A DNA stretch of 64,000 nt from Symsagittifera roscoffensis (lineage: Eukaryota; Xenacoelomorpha; Acoela; Convolutidae), in contig NC_087067.1 of NCBI RefSeq assembly GCF_963678635.1, forward strand, positions 45,580,515 through 45,644,514. The letters are read 5' to 3'. Each line of letters opens with the position of its first letter. Position 1 is the first letter of the stretch. This document shows positions 1 through 7,530 of the stretch, one piece after another. The position numbers were made by a program, and so were the translations under genes. The notes beneath the pieces are model-generated. The model saw nothing but the letters and a program-made list of their open reading frames with translations. It was not told where the DNA came from and ran no database searches.

Positions 1-1421
1 TCCCACAGTGCTTCCTGCTCGTCTGATCCTCTGGAGATATCATTCGTCCCAACTAAGATCATCACACTGGGAATCTTCCCTGGATTCATCAGTTCCACCA
101 TCCGATATAATTGGGCTATCGTCGCGCCTCCAAAGGCCATCATCGTGGTGACCCATGAGGTCCTCAAATTCGACAGCACTCTGACTAAGCTGTCTCCCAA
201 TATCAGGTGAGATGTCCCGAGTGGTGGTTGCTGCAGGTTTACAGCCGGGCTCCAGGTAGCTCGATTGAAGCAGGCCCTCGGATCTGTCTCCGGAACTCCC
301 GTGAAATTATACTTCAATTGATTATTCTTCTGCACGTCTATTATACGAGACACTTTCTTCGCTGGCATCTTTCGTACTTTCCTCTCTGGGATTCTCGAGC
401 TCCCCATGAGTGGTGTCACGTTACTTATCCCTTGTCTGATCACGGTCTGGGAGAGTTGTACTCTGCCCGTATCGTCAATCGTTCCATAGGGTGCAGTCAC
501 CCCGGAACCTGGCGCATTCTTGTTAGCGACCAGTCGTCCAGCTGTCTCTATCAGCCTCCTCACTGTCTGTTCTACGACGGGATCACCCAAGGTGTCACTA
601 GGATCCGGGATTGTTACTCGATTTGTCTCTACTGGAGGTCGTGTCTCCGTTGTTTGACTCATTTCTCTAGGCGTCAAGAGCTCCATCGGGGACTGCCCAC
701 GAGGAATATCCCTTGCAGGTATCACTTTCTCCACGGCTGTTGTCAACGCCATCTGCTCCGATCGCTCTTTGTATTCCTGCCTCAAGCGCTCAATCTCTTG
801 ACCCTGCTTTTTGTTGCAGTCTTCAAACAACTTTCTCCACATGTCCCGATCTTCCTCCATCTGGAGCATGCTTCTGGTCATCTCGTCCAGCTCCTTCTTT
901 GTACTTCTCAGCTGATCGTTCATCTCGTCCAGATCTTGTATGGTTTGGTTCGTCTGAACCTTCTGTGTTACTTTCGCCCTTTTTTGTGGCACAGCTGCTC
1001 TCAGTGGTGAACCAGACGAGGTCGCCTCGCTGTTCATCTCCTGATGCATTCTCGTCAGCCCAGGTTTAGGCTTAGAGGGCATTGGCATCTCACCTGGTTG
1101 GTAAGTCCTAGTACTTCCCAATCCAGGCTCATTCGCCAAGTCACTCCCTGAGAGAGCCCCGTTTCTCCGCCTCATCACTCTCATGTTCGGGCGGTCTAGT
1201 ACTCCTCTTTCTCCATATGCTGCCATCAACAGGACTTCCGTGGGGCGGTCCCCACGGTTGTCGTGCCCCAAGATGTTGATCAGGGCGGTCAGCAACATGA
1301 CCACCTCTGGGTCCTCCAGAGCGAAGTCTCGTTCGATCAGCCGACGATAGATCGCATCTACCATCGGTCCTACACATGCCTCTGCCAGGTCCATCAATTC
1401 ATCCAGGTTAAAGTTGTCCAT
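1..1421 (-). CDS. SGNH/GDSL-hydrolase-domain ORF at the 3' side of LTR element 1 (partial, runs off the window)
   Basis: An open frame of about 473 codons starts at the ATG at 1421-1419 and is still open at base 1, so it has no stop in the window. The N-terminal ~75 residues look helical. Residues ~150-250 are charged and coiled-coil-like, with many Glu, Lys, Met and Gln. A Pro/Thr-rich linker follows. Then comes an SGNH-type start: His-Leu-Ile-Leu-Gly-Asp-Ser with G409-D410-S411 (block I, catalytic Ser), and later Val-Gly-Thr-Asn-Asp with G458-T459-N460-D461 (block III GxND). Spacing and hydrophobic context fit the SGNH hydrolase superfamily (esterases and lipases). It lies 3' of pol in the same orientation, in the env position of the element. 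From memory, GDSL-esterase-like ORFs have been reported in some rotifer LTR retrotransposons. The catalytic Asp-His block would lie beyond the window, so activity cannot be judged. Confidence 0.75.
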   Translation of the reverse strand, partial: MDNFNLDELMDLAEACVGPMVDAIYRRLIERDFALEDPEVVMLLTALINILGHDNRGDRPTEVLLMAAYGERGVLDRPNMRVMRRRNGALSGSDLANEPGLGSTRTYQPGEMPMPSKPKPGLTRMHQEMNSEATSSGSPLRAAVPQKRAKVTQKVQTNQTIQDLDEMNDQLRSTKKELDEMTRSMLQMEEDRDMWRKLFEDCNKKQGQEIERLRQEYKERSEQMALTTAVEKVIPARDIPRGQSPMELLTPREMSQTTETRPPVETNRVTIPDPSDTLGDPVVEQTVRRLIETAGRLVANKNAPGSGVTAPYGTIDDTGRVQLSQTVIRQGISNVTPLMGSSRIPERKVRKMPAKKVSRIIDVQKNNQLKYNFTGVPETDPRACFNRATWSPAVNLQQPPLGTSHLILGDSLVRVLSNLRTSWVTTMMAFGGATIAQLYRMVELMNPGKIPSVMILVGTNDISRGSDEQEALW

Positions 1422-1819
1422 TCTATTCTTTCCAAGTTTGATTTGATTCGATTTGATGATTTGACTCAAGTGGGTAATTTAAATGATCAATCAAGATCTA
1501 GAAAAGAAATCACGAATGTCACACTTGTCAGTTTCACCTTAACATATATCGTTAAAATTTGCTTAAAGACAGTTCAGATAAAAAGATATTTATCCTAAAA
1601 TTTATTAAAATCAATTGGTTTTTTTAAAATTTTGGAATTCGACCTAAGATTGGACAGTCCAAACTTTGGATCTATTCCCAAGATCGTCATTTAGTTGTTG
1701 ATGGTCACTAACCCCTACTTACCCATGATCTTAATAACCTAACACCTAACATAACATAACACACATATCACATATTACACACAACTTAGTCTTTGGCCTA
1801 ACACCCTCTCGCACATCAC
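1422..1819. other. Non-coding spacer between macro-like segment and SGNH ORF of element 1
   Basis: No coding frame of note. On the minus strand it has a good donor-like GGGTAAGT near 1722 and, closer to the SGNH ORF, an AT-rich stretch ending in TTTTAG near 1596. This would allow a spliced subgenomic mRNA as env-bearing Gypsy elements use; this is inference only. The plus strand around 1738-1790 is an A/C-rich simple stretch. Confidence 0.4.
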
Positions 1820-2300
1820 TCAGCCTATACTTAAGTAATATTTCTTATGTAGATATACTTGTATGTTCGTATCAGAGAATATCACGTGTACAAGCGCGTA
1901 CAATTCCCGAGGATGCAGTCTTCCTCTGTTTGGATCGTACACTGGAAGCGAGAGCTCCTTCACGTCCATTTCCACAAGGAAGTCGCTCAGCCTCGTCAAA
2001 GACAAGACTAGGTTTTCTGGGTCCACGTGCTGCTTCTCTGTCGCCCTCGTTACCAAGAAGCATAAGTTTTTTCCCGGTATCTGCGACACCGCCGGAGGTA
2101 AGGCTGCTACGCCCCCTATCCCTGGTCTTTGCTTCCAAAGGAATTCCACGTTTTTGTATTCTCTCTTAAAATCTGCCGCTAACGCTGTCCTAAAGCTCAT
2201 GTCTGCGGTGATTTCTATCGCACATGTTCTGTTTGTGAGTATGAAATCACTGTCTGTTAGTATTATGTTACTTGAATATTCATTTGGTAAGTTAAAATAT
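1820..2300 (-). other. Macro-domain-like segment (TARG1/OARD1-like fold) in LTR element 1
   Basis: The open stretch reads like a small macro domain of the OARD1/TARG1-Poa1p group. A helix-strand start with Cys-Ala-Ile-Glu-Ile-Thr-Ala-Asp-Met matches the family's 'AHCIsaDm' region. It is followed by a Phe-Lys-Arg-Glu-Tyr segment matching 'vlFKkkF', a Phe-Leu-Val-Thr strand matching 'YLiTK', a helix of the 'LekSLeam' type, a Leu-Ser-Leu-Pro strand matching 'lSmPriG', and a final Val-Ile-Phe-Ser-Asp-Thr-Asn-Ile strand matching 'vFkdTdIkItVY'. Order and spacing of all five blocks fit. Macro domains bind or hydrolyse ADP-ribose derivatives; whether this one binds ligand cannot be told. It lies between the integrase/acidic ORFs and the SGNH ORF on the same strand, so it is most simply a captured part of the element. 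Alternative: a chance host fragment carried next to the element. Confidence 0.6.
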
Positions 2301-2383
2301 GACTCAACTACCCTGCCTATGTCAGGTTTCTTAGGTTCTTCGCCTGTCCCTGCTTCTAAGTCTCCTGTTTCTCTCGCTATTCT

Positions 2384-2965
2384 TTATTTTTTTATCATCA
2401 AGTTTTCAGTGTGGGTAAGTCCTACCCCCACTCCCCGGACAAAAACATCCATCGACGTCCCCGTCGATCGCATAGCGGGTATCAAGTCAAGGTTTGAAGC
2501 TGGAATGAGTAGCCGTCCTTCCTGGGCAGCCCAGGAAGGATCATCTCGTTCAGTCTTGATGTATTTCATGCTTTCACGATCTACGTCTTGAATCGTGACG
2601 CTGGTCTTCTCTGAATCCGAGGTTGTTTCATTCAGCCACTCTAAGACACGCAGGTTCGTCAGGTCTTGTTCATATGACTGCTGTTGCTCATCGTTGAATT
2701 CTGCCTCGGGTTTCGACCAGTCGTCAACCCACTCATCGTTGTGATCATCGACTATGTCAATGTCTTGTGACACAGTTATCTCCTCTAAACCCACTACTTC
2801 CTCTACTATTTTCTTTAGATCTATCCTACCCACTACAAATTCGTCACCGTAAGGATTGTATTTCTTTCTTGTGGTCTCGTCCCGTCCTTCTGACGAGTCT
2901 GCATCGTGAACGGAAGATCTGGTTCCAAGTTCTTGGGAACCTCTGTCTGTTCGGGATCCTGCCAA
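2384..2965 (-). CDS. Acidic ORF overlapping the integrase ORF end, element 1
   Basis: 193 codons. The ATG at 2965 lies inside the end of the integrase ORF in a different frame (overlap about 130 bases). The protein is rich in Asp, Glu, Ser and Thr with no recognised domain; the last third turns hydrophobic around 'LLIPASNLDLIPAM'. A 25-bp palindrome lies within it. It may be a linker or an accessory product leading into the macro-like region. Start codon and expression are unproven. Confidence 0.45.
   Translation of the reverse strand: MAGSRTDRGSQELGTRSSVHDADSSEGRDETTRKKYNPYGDEFVVGRIDLKKIVEEVVGLEEITVSQDIDIVDDHNDEWVDDWSKPEAEFNDEQQQSYEQDLTNLRVLEWLNETTSDSEKTSVTIQDVDRESMKYIKTERDDPSWAAQEGRLLIPASNLDLIPAMRSTGTSMDVFVRGVGVGLTHTENLMIKK
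2516..2540. repeat. Perfect 25-bp palindrome in the acidic ORF
   Basis: Twelve-base arms TCCTTCCTGGGC and GCCCAGGAAGGA flank a single central A at 2528. Both arms match perfectly, giving a very stable GC-rich hairpin in RNA of either sense. Confidence 0.85.
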
Positions 2966-5430
2966 TCTTCCTCTGCGTAGGGTAAGGTTTCATCGTCCGC
3001 TTCGATCTGTTCGTTTGGATCCAGGTCCAATGGTGTATCCGTACCTTCCTCTACGACTTCGTTTCCATCGTTCTTCTCCCTGGTGCCTTTTTCATTGACC
3101 TCACAAGCAGGATCCATCATTAGATAATCCCCTTCTTCCATGTCTGCAGGTATACAACAGTCTTCTGTCGATGGATTGTGTGGCTTGATGTTCTCGTAGT
3201 GGGCGGCTCGGCCAGTACTCAGTCTATAAAAGCGTCCCTCCTGGTGCACCTCCGTAATCATGAAGGGTCCCCTCCACTTTTTTAGAAGCTTCTTTGTTCC
3301 TTTCGGTGGTATGACGTTCTGAAATACCCATACGTAGTCTCCCACCGAGTAGGCCTTTGCACCAGCTGCTTTCTTGTCGAATCTTTTCCTCTGCCTTACC
3401 TGTGCCTGCTGAGTGTTTCGTCTACACAAATCGTTCAGCTCCTGTTGGCGTCTGATCACATCCCTCACGTAGACCTGTGGGGACGTTTTCTTTCCCTCAT
3501 ATTCTGGGTAGAAGAAGGTTAAGGGTAAAGACTTTTCGTGTCCAGTTAGCATCATGTGTGGACTGACTCCAGTGGTGGAGTGTTGCGTGCTGTTATATGC
3601 CCCCATCACCTGTGGAAGGTATCTGTCCCAGTCGGTCATATACCTGGAACAGTATACTCTCAGCATCGACACTAACGTCCTATTCTGTCTTTCCACTAAA
3701 CCATTCGTTTGAGGGTGGTATGTCGTGGAGTGAGCCTGAGCGACCTGTGAGCGTCTCACAAGCTCTTTCGTAAGCTCTCCTACGAAAGCTGTTCCATTAT
3801 CCGATTGAAACGTCATCGGACAACCATGTCTTGCTATCCACGTATTGATCAGGTGGTCGCATGTCTCTTCCGCTGAGGCAGTTATGCAGGGCACGGCCTC
3901 TGCATACTTCGTAAAATGATCTATCATGACCAGCACCTGATTGTAACCATTGTCTGTCATGCATATCTTTTGGTGATCTATTTGCACCACCTCGTTGAAT
4001 TCAGACGACTCAATCGATTGTAAAGGAAATCGCAACTTCCTAGGATCCTTGACCTGTTGGCATGACAGACATGCTGTTACCCATTTCTCGCATGCCTTTT
4101 TCATCCCTGGCCACTCAAAGCGCTTCAGGATCCTCTGATATACTTTGTCGATCCCCTGATGGCCCATCTGATCATGTGACCTGAATAATAATTCTGTCTG
4201 ATAGAGTTGCGGTAACACTATCGCGTTATACTTGTATAGGACTCTGTCTTCCTCCCTTCTTTTGCAAGCCACAATCCCGTCCTTGTTCAAATATAACCTC
4301 CCTTCCTTCTGCATGAAGTATTGTCTCAGGATGCGATAACTATCTTCCTCGAGGTCCCCTTTATCCGCAGAACCATTCTCGATCCACCTTTTCAGGTTGC
4401 TTGTCATTCGATCATTTCTCTGCGCTCTTAGAAGGTCCGAGAGTCTGTATCTCGTCTTCAAGTATGTCTTCATGACCCTCATCTGACTATTCAGCTCGTT
4501 GGGCTGATGTGTGTCTTCTTCCATCTTAACGCACCAAATCTTCGCCAACGGTTGTGTTTCTTGTTCAAACGGCTGAAGATCAGTCCTGACTACCTCTTTC
4601 TGCGGCAACAGGCTTATCGAACGTTTCGATACCGCTATCGTTTCTAAGTCATCCGCTGCGTTGTCAAAGACTCTTTCGCTTGGTATAAGGTAGCGATCGC
4701 TGTCAGGATCCTGATACACCTCTCTGTCCAGGTCCCTTGCCCGAGTTTCCACTAGTAGCGTGTGTATCGCTAGTTCTGACAGTTCTGATCCCGAACTCGA
4801 GTTGCTGTCTGAATAGGTGTCCATTCCTGAGTTTCGGGAATCATCATCCGTCGAAGAGGTTGTGCTGGAGACTGCACGCTCCTCCAGATCATGTCTGTGC
4901 CTTCTTCGCATCCATCTGAACTCCCCTGACAAAACCTTGTTCTCTAGGTCCTGTTTCTCATCAGGAGTTTTCTCGTCTATCTCAGACTCCCCGGACAAAT
5001 TTTCTTGTCCCGGGTGTTGATCTTGTGATCGCTGGTTCTTTTCATCATTCGTCTCCCCGGACAAATAGTCTTGCAGCCGATTTTGTTCTACCTTTTTACC
5101 TTCCTTATCCTGGTCCACGAAGGTGACGGTTTTCTTTCGCTTGCTGCTTCCCTGTTCTTTCTGTCCGTAAGAAGTACTGGTTAAAATCTCTTGGGGTATT
5201 GAGGATACTAGTTGCTGAACTATTGTCCTACAATCCTTCTCATTCTCTTCGTGCTGTCGTCTGGACAGCATGATCTTCACTTTCTCACTGACTGTTAGCG
5301 ATGCCACTGCAGTTGTCCACTCGGGGTCATCTCTGGTCACTTCTCTTTCTAACAATCCACCCAGCATCCGCATCACTTGTGGTGTGACTTCCACCGTTTT
5401 ATCCAATAATGAGAGGCTGTTTATATTCAT
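2833..5430 (-). CDS. Integrase ORF (Pol C-terminal part), element 1
   Basis: 865 codons. The first ~340 residues are charged and Ser/Asp-rich without a clear domain. A zinc-binding HHCC module follows (His-Asp-Gln-Met-Gly-His ... Cys-Leu-Ser-Cys). The DDE core shows 'VVQIDHQ', 'FQSDNGTAF' and 'HPQTNGLVERQNRTL'. C-terminal to it is a GPY/F-like module ('LKKWRGPFMITEV') as in Ty3/Gypsy integrases, then an acidic tail. Its ATG overlaps the stop of the RT-RNase H ORF by ATGA, so termination-reinitiation could couple the two. The protein would insert the element cDNA into the host genome. Confidence 0.9.
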   Translation of the reverse strand: MNINSLSLLDKTVEVTPQVMRMLGGLLEREVTRDDPEWTTAVASLTVSEKVKIMLSRRQHEENEKDCRTIVQQLVSSIPQEILTSTSYGQKEQGSSKRKKTVTFVDQDKEGKKVEQNRLQDYLSGETNDEKNQRSQDQHPGQENLSGESEIDEKTPDEKQDLENKVLSGEFRWMRRRHRHDLEERAVSSTTSSTDDDSRNSGMDTYSDSNSSSGSELSELAIHTLLVETRARDLDREVYQDPDSDRYLIPSERVFDNAADDLETIAVSKRSISLLPQKEVVRTDLQPFEQETQPLAKIWCVKMEEDTHQPNELNSQMRVMKTYLKTRYRLSDLLRAQRNDRMTSNLKRWIENGSADKGDLEEDSYRILRQYFMQKEGRLYLNKDGIVACKRREEDRVLYKYNAIVLPQLYQTELLFRSHDQMGHQGIDKVYQRILKRFEWPGMKKACEKWVTACLSCQQVKDPRKLRFPLQSIESSEFNEVVQIDHQKICMTDNGYNQVLVMIDHFTKYAEAVPCITASAEETCDHLINTWIARHGCPMTFQSDNGTAFVGELTKELVRRSQVAQAHSTTYHPQTNGLVERQNRTLVSMLRVYCSRYMTDWDRYLPQVMGAYNSTQHSTTGVSPHMMLTGHEKSLPLTFFYPEYEGKKTSPQVYVRDVIRRQQELNDLCRRNTQQAQVRQRKRFDKKAAGAKAYSVGDYVWVFQNVIPPKGTKKLLKKWRGPFMITEVHQEGRFYRLSTGRAAHYENIKPHNPSTEDCCIPADMEEGDYLMMDPACEVNEKGTREKNDGNEVVEEGTDTPLDLDPNEQIEADDETLPYAEEDWQDPEQTEVPKNLEPDLPFTMQTRQKDGTRPQERNTILTVTNL

Positions 5431-7529
5431 GCGAGAGAGTCTTGCTGGACCAGGTTCGAGCGCAGCAACAAATCCAAGGGGACCGGGTCCTTCTTGGACA
5501 GGATCTTTATCTCGGCTGCTTTCTCTACAGGTAACTCAGGGTGCCCTGGAATTGGATGTCCAGACTTATCCAACCATCTCGTTAAGGGAAGCGCTTCATA
5601 AGTTTCATTGTCCAGAAACGAGAATCCCTCCTTTATTTCCGCCTGATTGGCCTGTTTCTGCTCCAATCTTTCATAGAACTCAGTCTTCTTGCTGAGGCTG
5701 TCAGCATTCTGGTGTTTATCGCGCATCCTATGTTCGATTATCATATGGTAGCCATCCAATCTTACTATCCATCTACCAATATAACTCTGATCCATCGAGT
5801 AGGTCTTCAACCAGGATAACGCTCTGTTGTCCACGCGTAACTTGAAGGGAGCGCTCCCCAAGTATGCACGGTACTTTTCCACGAAGGTGACTACTGCAAA
5901 CATTTCTGCTTTCGGTGCGCCATATTTCATCTCTGTGTCACTCAAGACCTTGCTGCCGTATGCAATGGGACGGAGAACCGTTCTTCCGTTCCATTCTTGC
6001 TCTTGATGCAAGATTCCTGAGATGGCCACCACCGATGCGTCTGTGTCGAGAACATACATGCCCTTTTCTGTAGGCACGCCCAGCACTGGCGCTTCGCACA
6101 GTTCCCGCTTTATGTTCTCGAAAGCAACTTGTGCCTCATCGTTCCATTCGAACTTCTTCCCTTTGTTGCGCATCAGCTTCTGCATCGGATACACCTTGTC
6201 CGCATATCCTTTAATGAATTCTCGGTAGTAATTGGCAAACCCTAGGAAGCTCATGAGCTGTGTGTCCGTTCTGGGAGCTTTCCATGTCAACACTGCTTCC
6301 ACTGCTTCCGGGTCCGGCCTCACACCATGCCTATCCACCATTCGTCCTAGGTACTTAATCGAGTCCCTAAGGATTTCACATTTCGATGGTTTGCACTTTA
6401 ATCCTGCTCTTTTCATGCATCCAAAGACCTCATCGAGCCTATCAATGTGGTCTTCCAGGGTCGGTGTCGCTATGACTACGTCATCCACGTAACACATCAC
6501 GAGATTCCCGTACTTCTTGGTCACTTTCGTCAAAGCCTGAGCCATCAGTCTTTGAAAAGTGGCCGTTGCATTGCACAAGCCGAAGGGCATCCTCTTCCAC
6601 TGGTACAATCCCAATTCGCACGCGAATCCGGTTTTCTCTCTGTCCTTCTTTCGCAGAGGGACCTGCCAGAAGGCAGAACCTAAGTCCAATGTGGTGAAGA
6701 ATTTGGCATCACCAAGCTTAGATAGGCTCTCGTCTATTCGCGGTATCGGGTACGCATCTTTTATCGTTACCGCGTTCAAGTAACGAAAGTCGCAACAAAA
6801 TCTAAGCTGCCCCCCTTTCTTTTTCGCCATTACTACCCCGCAAGCCCACGGCGATTTCGAGGGTTCTATCATGTCGTATTCAAGCAACATTTCTATTTCC
6901 GCTCGGCACGCTTCCGATTTATGTGGCGTCATTCGCCTTGCGCCTTCCCTATGGGGAACGGCGCCCTCTTCTAGTTCGATTTCGTGTTCGACGAAATTAC
7001 AGCAACCGATGTCCGCCTTATGTTTTGAAAATACATCAGCGTTCCGATTTAGGAGGTGCCGCAATTTTTCGAAATCTCCCTCACCTATTTTCCCTTTTAA
7101 ATGTTCTATCTCTGGCAAAACCGGTTTGTCAGATTCTAATTCATATGACGAGGGGCGTTCCGGAAAATTCGAGCAGCTTGATAAGCCGTCGTCCGTTTCG
7201 CATTTCATTGAAAACAATTTATGAATAGATTTTAATTCATTAATCCTCTTTAAAATTTTATCTTTATTGGCATGATAAGGACAGTCTTTCACACTATATT
7301 TCTTCAAGTTTGGTGTCTCCTCATAGCCAGTCCTCATCGGCAAAGCGTAGCCAAGCTTCTTTCCACGCTGGATTGAAACCGTGGTGTCCAGTGTGTTCAA
7401 CAACACACTGAAACACAGTCCGTTTCGCGTTACCGAGAAGCTCCGGCCTAAAATCACCGAACTCTGACTATTTGGATTCGGTACTAAGCAAACCTGTTTA
7501 CTATCACTTAACGAATTTAAATTTCTCAT
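5427..7529 (-). CDS. Reverse transcriptase-RNase H ORF, element 1
   Basis: 700 codons. An N-terminal ~90-residue segment looks like the end of a protease or linker fold. The RT follows, with 'FCCDFRYLNAVTIKDAYPIP', 'TTLDLGSAFWQVPL', 'MPFGLCNATATFQRLM' and the catalytic Tyr-Val-Asp-Asp ('VMCYVDDVVIAT'). Then comes the thumb/connection ('LGFANYYREFI') and an RNase H with 'YVLDTDASVVAISGILHQ', 'KAEMFAVV' and 'RVDNRALSWL'. This is a typical Ty3/Gypsy arrangement. The ORF begins one base after the end of the Gag-protease ORF and overlaps the integrase ORF by ATGA. Confidence 0.93.
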   Translation of the reverse strand: MRNLNSLSDSKQVCLVPNPNSQSSVILGRSFSVTRNGLCFSVLLNTLDTTVSIQRGKKLGYALPMRTGYEETPNLKKYSVKDCPYHANKDKILKRINELKSIHKLFSMKCETDDGLSSCSNFPERPSSYELESDKPVLPEIEHLKGKIGEGDFEKLRHLLNRNADVFSKHKADIGCCNFVEHEIELEEGAVPHREGARRMTPHKSEACRAEIEMLLEYDMIEPSKSPWACGVVMAKKKGGQLRFCCDFRYLNAVTIKDAYPIPRIDESLSKLGDAKFFTTLDLGSAFWQVPLRKKDREKTGFACELGLYQWKRMPFGLCNATATFQRLMAQALTKVTKKYGNLVMCYVDDVVIATPTLEDHIDRLDEVFGCMKRAGLKCKPSKCEILRDSIKYLGRMVDRHGVRPDPEAVEAVLTWKAPRTDTQLMSFLGFANYYREFIKGYADKVYPMQKLMRNKGKKFEWNDEAQVAFENIKRELCEAPVLGVPTEKGMYVLDTDASVVAISGILHQEQEWNGRTVLRPIAYGSKVLSDTEMKYGAPKAEMFAVVTFVEKYRAYLGSAPFKLRVDNRALSWLKTYSMDQSYIGRWIVRLDGYHMIIEHRMRDKHQNADSLSKKTEFYERLEQKQANQAEIKEGFSFLDNETYEALPLTRWLDKSGHPIPGHPELPVEKAAEIKILSKKDPVPLDLLLRSNLVQQDSLA

Positions 7530-7530
7530 T

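Noticed and set aside
207-1598. Plus-strand open frames over the left edge (267, 118 and 111 codons)
   Set aside because: They are antisense shadows of the minus-strand SGNH-hydrolase ORF and its leader; composition is that of reversed coding DNA.
1738-1790. TAACCTAACACCTAACATAAC-like stretch as telomeric repeat
   Set aside because: No regular period; just an A/C-rich simple stretch within the element.
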